DNA of 64,000 nt, taken from contig LMJI01000002.1 of assembly GCA_001429255.1 (NCBI GenBank), forward strand, positions 235,274 through 299,273, in the 5' to 3' direction. Positions within the stretch are counted from its first letter, which is position 1, and the number at the start of each line of letters is the position of its first letter. This document shows positions 58,590 to 64,000 of the stretch, one piece after another. This DNA comes from Cellulomonas sp. Root930. Lineage in GTDB: Bacteria; Actinomycetota; Actinomycetes; Actinomycetales; Cellulomonadaceae. The notes under the pieces are model-generated. The model was given only the letters and a program-made list of their open reading frames with translations. It did not search any database and was not told where the DNA came from. A program made the translations under genes and the position numbers.

Positions 58590-59134
58590 GCACCGCGCTC
58601 CCGCCGTTCGCCGCCTGGCGGTTCGTCGACGCGGTCGACGGCTTCGAGGTGGTCTTCGCCGGACCGGGCACGCTGCGCGGACACACCTCCGCGGTCGAGG
58701 ACGGCCGGGCCTACGCCGTGGCGTACGAGATCACGCTCGACGGGTGGGTCACCCGAGAGGTGCGGGTGCGCGCCGACACCGTGGACGGGACGCGCACGAC
58801 GGTGCTGGTCTCCGACGGGCGCGGGACGTGGACGGTCGACGGGGTGCACGCGCCGGCGCTCGACGGGCTCGTCGACGTCGACCTCGAGGCGTCCGCGTGC
58901 ACGAACACGCTGCCCGTCCACCGGATGGCGACGCCGGTGGGCGAGCTCGTCGCCGCGCCCGCGGTGTACGTGCAGGTGTCCAACCTCGTCGTGCGGCGCC
59001 TGGACCAGACCTACCGCCGGCTCGACGAGCACCGCGTCGCGTACACGTCGGAGGGCGGGTTCGAGGCGGTGCTGACGTACGACGACGCCGGGCTGGTGGT
59101 CGACTACCCCGGGATCGCCGCCCGCTTCGCGTGA
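58586..59134 (+). CDS. Putative glycolipid-binding domain protein
   Basis: 182 residues. The pattern of repeated beta-strands with VAYEITLDGWVTREVRVRAD, DGRGTWTVDGV, GLVDVDLEASACTNTLPVHR and the ending EAVLTYDDAGLVVDYPGIA fits the putative glycolipid-binding family (PF06475), described from work on Pseudomonas and mycobacterial homologues. No signal peptide. GTG 58586 overlaps the CitE stop as GTGA, so it is translated with the leucine operon, though its link to that pathway is unclear. It is the last gene of the operon. Confidence 0.85.
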   Translation: MSTALPPFAAWRFVDAVDGFEVVFAGPGTLRGHTSAVEDGRAYAVAYEITLDGWVTREVRVRADTVDGTRTTVLVSDGRGTWTVDGVHAPALDGLVDVDLEASACTNTLPVHRMATPVGELVAAPAVYVQVSNLVVRRLDQTYRRLDEHRVAYTSEGGFEAVLTYDDAGLVVDYPGIAARFA

Positions 59135-59271
59135 CGCCAGCACCCGGTTGACTCTCTAGGGACCAACGGACCTGGTGCCGCGCTCGTCGCTGAGCAGGCT
59201 GGGAGGGGCGGCACCGCGCGTCGTCCAGGTCACCAGGCCCGAAGATGCGCCGCCCGCCCACGGAGACAGTC

Positions 59272-60804
59272 ATGGCCGGCACGATGAGCTCCGCCCGGGT
59301 CGAGGATCTCCCCACCCGGCACACCCCGCGCCGGACCCGGTGGGTGGCCGTCCGGCCCTGGGTCCCGCTCCTCGGAGTCCTCGTCCTGGCCGCGGTGACG
59401 GGGGTGCTGACCGGGCAGCTCGCGCCCCTCGGGCCGGTGTCGACGCTCGGCGCCCTGGCGGTGATGGCGACCGGCGCCGGTCTCGGCCTCGTCGGGGGAC
59501 GGGTGGTCGGCGCCGTCTGGGTCGTCGTCCCCCTGCTCGTCGTGCACGTGGCCGCGCTCGAGCTCGCCCGCAGCGACGTCCTGCTCCCCACGGTGCACGA
59601 CGTCCGGCTCGACTCGACGTGGGGGGTCCTGGCACTGGTCCTCGGGCGTGGGATGCACGCCCTCCTGCTGGTCCTGCCGATGCTGCTGGGCGCTCTCGTG
59701 GGGTCGCGCCTGACGCGTCGGCGGGTCGCGACGCGGGGCACCGTGCTCGTCGGGACCCTGACCCTCGCGCTCGCCGCCGTCGTCGCCCTGCCCGCCTCGA
59801 CGCCGCCGGTGCGCGGCGCCGACGGCGAGGTCGTCCCGGGCAGCGTCGCGACGCTCGACACGGTCGCTCTGGGTGGCGATCCGCACACGGTGATGGTCCG
59901 GGCGGCGGACCCCGACGCCCCGGTGCTGCTCTACCTGTCCGGCGGTCCCGGGCAGTCCGACCTCGCGCTCGCCCGGGTCCTGTCCGAACCCTGGGTCGAC
60001 GACGTCGTCTTCGCGAGCTTCGACCAGCGCGGCAACGGCACGTCCTACGCCGTACTGATGCCCACCGAGGAGGCCACGCTCGACCGGGCGGTCGCCGACG
60101 TCATCGAGCTCACCGAGTACCTGCGGGACCGGTTCGACGAGGACAAGGTCATCCTCATGGGGGAGTCGTGGGGCACGATCCTCGGCGTCCTGGCGGCGCA
60201 GCAGCGGCCCGACCTCTACCACGCCTACGTCGGCAGCGGGCAGATGGTCGACGTCACCGAGACCGACCGGCGGATCTACCGCGACCTCGTCGAGTACGCG
60301 GACCGGACCGACGACCAGGCGGTGGCGGACCTGACGGAGCGGATCGGGGAGCCGCCCTACGCCGACCTGCCCTGGGCCAACGCCGACGTCATGCTCGCCT
60401 ACGAGTACCTCTACGGGTCGTACACGCCGTCCGAGGGCTACGTGGCACGCGGCAGCGCCTCCGGGCTGGACGCGTTCGGCGTCAAGGGCGTCGAGTACAC
60501 CCTGCTCGACAAGGTCTCCGTGCTCCGCGGGCTGATGGACACCTTCGCGGTGATGTACCCGCAGATCCAGGGTCTGGACCTGCGCCGGGAGGTGCCGCGG
60601 CTGGAGGTCCCGGTGTTCGTGCTCGACGGGGCGGCGGAGCTGGACGGTCGCCGCGACCTGGCCCTCGAGTGGTACGCGGCCCTCGAGGCACCGACGAAGC
60701 GCCTCGTGACGTTCCAGGACGCCGCGCACGCGGTGGCGTTCGAGCAGGCCGACGCCGTCGACCGGCTGCTGGTGGACGAGGTCCTGCCGCTGGTCGGGCG
60801 ATGA
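59272..60804 (+). CDS. Membrane-anchored alpha/beta hydrolase (proline iminopeptidase-like)
   Basis: 510 residues. The first 200 contain five or so transmembrane helices (WVPLLGVLVLAAVTGVLTGQ; WVVVPLLVVHVAALELA; LLLVLPMLLGALVG). The C-terminal 300 residues are an alpha/beta hydrolase: SGGPGQSDLAL (oxyanion region), FDQRGNGTSY, nucleophile GESWGTIL and His in DAAHAVAF. This fits prolyl aminopeptidase-like enzymes facing the outside. ATG 59272 follows GGAGACA; upstream ATGs lack a site. The stop is six bases from the convergent DeoR gene. It may cleave an N-terminal residue of an extracellular peptide; substrate unknown. Confidence 0.88.
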   Translation: MAGTMSSARVEDLPTRHTPRRTRWVAVRPWVPLLGVLVLAAVTGVLTGQLAPLGPVSTLGALAVMATGAGLGLVGGRVVGAVWVVVPLLVVHVAALELARSDVLLPTVHDVRLDSTWGVLALVLGRGMHALLLVLPMLLGALVGSRLTRRRVATRGTVLVGTLTLALAAVVALPASTPPVRGADGEVVPGSVATLDTVALGGDPHTVMVRAADPDAPVLLYLSGGPGQSDLALARVLSEPWVDDVVFASFDQRGNGTSYAVLMPTEEATLDRAVADVIELTEYLRDRFDEDKVILMGESWGTILGVLAAQQRPDLYHAYVGSGQMVDVTETDRRIYRDLVEYADRTDDQAVADLTERIGEPPYADLPWANADVMLAYEYLYGSYTPSEGYVARGSASGLDAFGVKGVEYTLLDKVSVLRGLMDTFAVMYPQIQGLDLRREVPRLEVPVFVLDGAAELDGRRDLALEWYAALEAPTKRLVTFQDAAHAVAFEQADAVDRLLVDEVLPLVGR

Positions 60805-60810
60805 CTCGGC

Positions 60811-61629
60811 TCAGCCGGCGGCGGGCGGCGTGAGGACCTCGACGCCTGCGGCCTCCAGCGCTTCGGCGAGGTCCGGCGGCGGGGTGGAGTCGGTGACCAG
60901 GTAGTCCGCACGGCCCAGCTCGGCGATCTGCGCGAACAGCCGGCGTCCGAACTTGCTGGAGTCGGCGAGGACGGCCACCTTGGCGGACCGGTCCATCATC
61001 GCGCTCATCATCGCGGCCTCGCCGAGGTTGCTGGTGGAGTAGCCGGCGTCGGCGTTGACCGCTCCGACGCCGATGAGGGCGAGGTCGCAGCGGATGTCGC
61101 GGTCGGCGCCGCTCTCGGTGGGGAACGCGACGGCGCCGATGGTGCCCTGGGCACTGAGCCGGACCGCGCCCCCGAACACGTAGAGGTCCCTGAACGCGAG
61201 CGGGTTGATCTCGGTCGGCATGCGCAGCGAGTTCGTCGCGACCGTGAGGTCACGGTGCTCGGACAGGTGGCGTGCGACAGCCAGGGTCGTCGTGCCGGCG
61301 TTGATCATCAGGGCTGCCCCGTCGCGCACCAGGCCTGCCGCCAGCGCGCCGATCTGGTCCTTGGCCGAGGTCTGCAGCCGCAGCCGGACGTCCAGGCCGG
61401 TGTCCGGGCGGGGGACGGCCTGCGGGCTGATGGCGCCGCCGTGCGTGCGGATGAGGACTCCGTCGGCGTCGAGGGCGTCGAGGTCGCGCCGGATGGTGTC
61501 GGCGGAGACGTCGAACCGCTCGGCGAGGTTGGCGACGGTCACCTGCCCCTGCTCGGCGACGTACGCCGCGAGGTCGGCCTTGCGGCCCGCGGGGAGGCGC
61601 CGTGACGTGCCGTCGGTGGTCGCTGACAT
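60811..61629 (-). CDS. DeoR family transcriptional repressor
   Basis: 272 residues. The N-terminal helix-turn-helix (VTVANLAERFDVSADTIRRD) has the DeoR signature. The C-terminal sugar-phosphate-binding domain has INAGTTTLAVARHL, YVFGGAVR and DLALIGVGAVNADAGYST. ATG 61629 faces the sugar-binding protein gene. An inverted repeat TGCGGGTT-N8-AACCCGCA 22 bp upstream is a candidate operator. It probably represses the ABC importer that begins at 61903 and lifts repression when a sugar phosphate binds. Confidence 0.92.
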   Translation of the reverse strand: MSATTDGTSRRLPAGRKADLAAYVAEQGQVTVANLAERFDVSADTIRRDLDALDADGVLIRTHGGAISPQAVPRPDTGLDVRLRLQTSAKDQIGALAAGLVRDGAALMINAGTTTLAVARHLSEHRDLTVATNSLRMPTEINPLAFRDLYVFGGAVRLSAQGTIGAVAFPTESGADRDIRCDLALIGVGAVNADAGYSTSNLGEAAMMSAMMDRSAKVAVLADSSKFGRRLFAQIAELGRADYLVTDSTPPPDLAEALEAAGVEVLTPPAAG

Positions 61630-61650
61630 GGGAGTACTGAACCACAGGTC

Positions 61651-61674
61651 TGCGGGTTTGTGCGAGAACCCGCA
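61651..61674. promoter_or_regulatory. Inverted repeat TGCGGGTT-N8-AACCCGCA (candidate DeoR operator)
   Basis: Perfect 8-bp arms at 61651-61658 and 61667-61674, 22 bp upstream of the DeoR start and about 230 bp upstream of the importer gene. The shape would also suit a hairpin, but no gene ends here, so an operator is more likely. Confidence 0.6.
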
Positions 61675-61808
61675 TACAGGCGTGCCGTGCTCAGATCGAG
61701 TAGCGAACCAGACATTTGCCCAGTTCAGAGGCGAAGAAGCAGGTAGATCGCGTGCGCCGGCGATCGACACGGCCAGGTCACGGAGTGGTTGCGACTCGCA
61801 AGCACCGG

Positions 61809-61837
61809 TTGACGACGCACATCCACGGGTCTACGTT
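61809..61837 (+). promoter_or_regulatory. Promoter of the second sugar importer (TTGACG-N17-TACGTT)
   Basis: A -35 TTGACG (61809-61814) and a -10 TACGTT (61832-61837) are spaced by 17 bp, 65 bp upstream of ATG 61903, matching the housekeeping sigma consensus well. A repeated CGCAGAAGTGCGCAG pattern downstream (61848-61862) could be a further control site. Confidence 0.65.
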
Positions 61838-61902
61838 GGCGGAAATACGCAGAAGTGCGCAGACAGTCGCACCAAGCGGCAGATTCCGAGGATGGGAGAG
61901 TC

Positions 61903-63189
61903 ATGAGCAAGGGCGCTCACGTAGGACGCTTCATTGCACTCACCGGTGTCACAGCACTTGCGCTCACGGCCTGCTCCGGGGGCGGCGGGTCCAGCTCGGA
62001 CGGCGACGGCGACTCGGGGGGTGACGTCACTCTCGAGTTCTCGCAGTGGTGGGAGCCCGAGCTCCCCGACGGCGCGTTCCGCGAGCTGATGGACAAGTTC
62101 GAGGCCGAGAACCCCGGTATCACGGTCGACCTGCTGTCCGGCCCGTACGCCTCGACCAAGGAGCAGGTGGTCGCCGGTGCGGCCGCCGGCACCATGTCGG
62201 ACGTCGTCGGCCTCGACGGCGCGTGGGTCAGCGACTTCGCCGACCAGGGCGCGATCACCGACCTGTCCGCGGTCATGTCCGAGGCCGGCTACGACGAGTC
62301 GCAGCTGGCCAGCCAGGTCCAGGTGGACGGCAAGACCTACATGATCCCGGTGGTGAACTTCGTCTACCCGATGTTCACCAACGACGACCTGCTGGGCCAG
62401 GCGGGCGTCACGGCACCGCCCACCAACCGCACGGAGTTCGCGGACGCCGCGGCCAAGGTCACCAGCGGCGACGCCCACGGGTGGGTGCTCCCGCTCTCGC
62501 TCGAGGCTCCGAACGGGATCCAGAACGACGTCATGTCCTGGGTGTGGGAGTCCGGCGGCTCGATGCTCAAGGACGGCCAGCCCGCCCTCACCGACAACGA
62601 GGCCGTCACCAGCGCCACGGACTACATCCAGGGCCTGTGGGACGCCGGTGTCATCGCCCCCGGTTCCTTCACCATGAAGGAGCAGGACAAGGTCGAGGAG
62701 TTCAGCAACGGCCGGGTCGGCATGATGATCGACTCGCTCGCCCACGTGAACCTGATCCGCGAGTCCAACCCGGACCTGAACTTCAGCATCTCGGCGATCC
62801 CGGCCGAGGACGGCTACACCGGCGAGCGCGGCATCCCGTACGCCTCCTGGGGCATCGGCATCGCCGAGAACTCGGAGCACAAGGCCGAGGCGTTCAAGCT
62901 CGTCGAGTTCCTCATGAGCGAGGAGACCAACAGCGAGCTGTCGTCGATCGCCAACGCGTTCCCCGGCAACACGACCTCCGTCCCCGACTTCGTCGAGGAG
63001 GACGAGCTGTTCGGCACCGCGTTCGAGATCTACCAGTCGGGGTTCCCGGCCAACGAGTTCACCGGCCTGCCCGTGGCCGAGCAGCTCATGCGCGACTTCG
63101 GCGAGGAGTTCCAGAAGGCGCTCGACGGCCAGCAGTCGATGCAGGACGCCCTCGCCGCGGCCCAGACCAAGTGGGAAGAGGAGTTCTAG
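61903..63189 (+). CDS. Sugar ABC transporter substrate-binding lipoprotein
   Basis: 428 residues. The signal peptide (GRFIALTGVTALALTACS) ends in a lipobox with Cys24, followed by a Gly/Ser/Asp linker. The mature part is a cluster B CUT1 binding protein: VTLEFSQWWEPELPDGAFRE, GRVGMMIDSLAHVNLIRES and FKLVEFLMSEETNSELSSIA. Tryptophans in WWEPE and the SWVWESGG segment suit sugar stacking. It is followed by a strong hairpin and the permease gene. The sugar is not evident; a DeoR regulator upstream suggests control by a sugar phosphate. Confidence 0.93.
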   Translation: MSKGAHVGRFIALTGVTALALTACSGGGGSSSDGDGDSGGDVTLEFSQWWEPELPDGAFRELMDKFEAENPGITVDLLSGPYASTKEQVVAGAAAGTMSDVVGLDGAWVSDFADQGAITDLSAVMSEAGYDESQLASQVQVDGKTYMIPVVNFVYPMFTNDDLLGQAGVTAPPTNRTEFADAAAKVTSGDAHGWVLPLSLEAPNGIQNDVMSWVWESGGSMLKDGQPALTDNEAVTSATDYIQGLWDAGVIAPGSFTMKEQDKVEEFSNGRVGMMIDSLAHVNLIRESNPDLNFSISAIPAEDGYTGERGIPYASWGIGIAENSEHKAEAFKLVEFLMSEETNSELSSIANAFPGNTTSVPDFVEEDELFGTAFEIYQSGFPANEFTGLPVAEQLMRDFGEEFQKALDGQQSMQDALAAAQTKWEEEF

Positions 63190-63209
63190 GCCACCAGCCC
63201 GGAACGCCC

Positions 63210-63243
63210 GGGCCGCGCCGGACACGCATCGCCGGCGCGGCCC
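63210..63243 (+). terminator. Strong hairpin between binding-protein and permease genes
   Basis: GGGCCGCGCCGG and CCGGCGCGGCCC form a perfect 12-bp GC stem with a 10-nt loop just after the binding-protein stop. Such intercistronic stems commonly give partial termination or protect the upstream message, so that the binding protein is made in excess over the permeases. Confidence 0.75.
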
Positions 63244-63265
63244 ACCCCCTCAGGGAGAGAGCCCC

Positions 63266-64000
63266 GTGTCCATGTCACAGACCACCAGCCCCGAAGCGGA
63301 GGCACGGCCCACCAAGGCCGCCCCGCCCCCCGGTGCAGACTCCGCCCGGACGCGCACCATCGGCCGGATCAAGCGCACGCTGACGCCCTACGGCTTCCTC
63401 AGCCCCACCGGCGTCCTCCTGATCATCCTGATGGTCACGCCGATCATCATGGTCGTCAGCTACTCGCTGCTCGACCGTGTGATCACCAACAAGAACCCCG
63501 CGTTCGTCGGCTTCGAGAACTACGTCGAGGTGCTCACCGACCCGGTGTTCTTCACCGCGGTGCGCAACACGCTCGTGTTCACCATCTCGTCGGTGGTCGT
63601 GCACTTCGTGATCGGCCTGGCGTTCGCCCTGCTGCTGAACTCACCGCTGCTGGGCAACCGGAGCAAGGCGTTCTTCCGCGTGCTGTACATCCTCCCGTGG
63701 CTGTTCACGGTGGCGATCGTGGCGGTGCTCTGGCGGCTCCTGCTCAGCCCGAACGGGGTCATCAACTACCTGCTCGGCGCCAGCGGGATCACCGACGGCA
63801 ACACCGAGTGGCTGGCCAACCCGTCGACCGCGCTGGCGGCCGTCACGTTCATCAACATCTGGTCCGGCTACCCGTTCTTCATGATCTCGCTGCTGGCCGG
63901 CCTGCAGGGCATTCCCCGTGACCTGTACGAGGCCGCGAAGGTCGACGGCGCGGGCGCACTGGCGCAGTTCCGCAACGTCACGCTCCCGCAGCTGAAGCCG
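63266..64000 (+). CDS. Sugar ABC transporter permease (MalF-type), 3' end outside window
   Basis: 245 residues visible. A cytoplasmic tail of about 50 residues is followed by FLSPTGVLLIILMVTPIIMV and further membrane helices. The EAA loop begins at RDLYEAAKVDGAGALAQFRN near the window end. GTG 63266 follows GGGAGAGAG at good spacing; ATG 63272 is the alternative. It works with the binding protein just upstream; a second permease is expected beyond the window. Confidence 0.92.
   Translation, partial: MSMSQTTSPEAEARPTKAAPPPGADSARTRTIGRIKRTLTPYGFLSPTGVLLIILMVTPIIMVVSYSLLDRVITNKNPAFVGFENYVEVLTDPVFFTAVRNTLVFTISSVVVHFVIGLAFALLLNSPLLGNRSKAFFRVLYILPWLFTVAIVAVLWRLLLSPNGVINYLLGASGITDGNTEWLANPSTALAAVTFINIWSGYPFFMISLLAGLQGIPRDLYEAAKVDGAGALAQFRNVTLPQLKP

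Noticed and set aside
61651..61674. Transcription terminator upstream of the DeoR gene
   Set aside because: No gene ends there; it lies between divergent starts, so an operator is more likely.

Overview
The window is high-GC actinobacterial DNA, with GTG starts, leaderless TANNNT promoters and very tight gene packing. The gene families point to Actinomycetota: the SCO1664, DUF3090 and MSMEG_4193 families, a SARP-type regulator, CGNR zinc finger, GerW, and an AccA1/AccD1-style operon. Micrococcales (Cellulomonadaceae-like) is a plausible but unproven placement. No tRNA, rRNA, CRISPR array, integrase or insertion sequence was recognised.

Layout. (1) 1-415 is the 3' end of rpsA, with an unusual C-terminus. 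(2) 416-22,700 is an accessory region. It holds a small zinc-ribbon/membrane-protein gene pair and a minus-strand operon of about 16.4 kb (18,432 down to 2,004) built from unrecognised protein families. A SARP regulator and an orphan membrane protein follow. Two diverged 238-nt direct repeats lie exactly 20,610 bp apart and bracket most of it. (3) 22.7-31.8 kb carries a methyltransferase, a stand-alone E2-type acyltransferase, a carboxylesterase, an RlmG/RsmC-type methyltransferase, a MoxR/VWA pair and an SDR. (4) 31.8-37.9 kb is a sugar ABC importer with a GH13 alpha-glucosidase and a divergent ROK repressor. (5) 37.9-44.1 kb is the conserved SCO1664/DUF3090/MSMEG_4193 block, a decayed phosphatase copy, GerW, LtrA and small regulators. 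(6) 44.1-59.1 kb is a near-complete branched-chain amino acid (leucine) degradation locus. (7) 59.3-64 kb holds a membrane-anchored hydrolase, a DeoR repressor and the start of a second sugar ABC importer, which runs off the end.

How the genes work together. The accessory operon encodes four paralogous proteins (family A), two proteins sharing a second domain (family B), a subtilisin-like protease, two trypco2-like proteins and a 1,510-residue protein with two peptidoglycan amidase domains and a papain-like cysteine peptidase. Starts and stops mostly overlap (ATGA, GTGA, TGATG), so the products are probably made in fixed ratio and may form one assembly. None shows a clear signal peptide. It is the best candidate here for an undescribed system. 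No sheath, tube, baseplate, capsid or terminase gene was seen.

The catabolic locus resembles the leucine-degradation region of Mycobacterium tuberculosis (scoAB, accD1-accA1-fadE19-maoC-citE, bkdABC). It takes branched 2-oxo acids through acyl-CoA oxidation, carboxylation, hydration and cleavage to acetoacetate, which the CoA-transferase and thiolase turn into acetyl-CoA. The E3 subunit is not in the window. Operator-like palindromes lie next to the ROK, CGNR, MarR, TetR and DeoR regulator genes.
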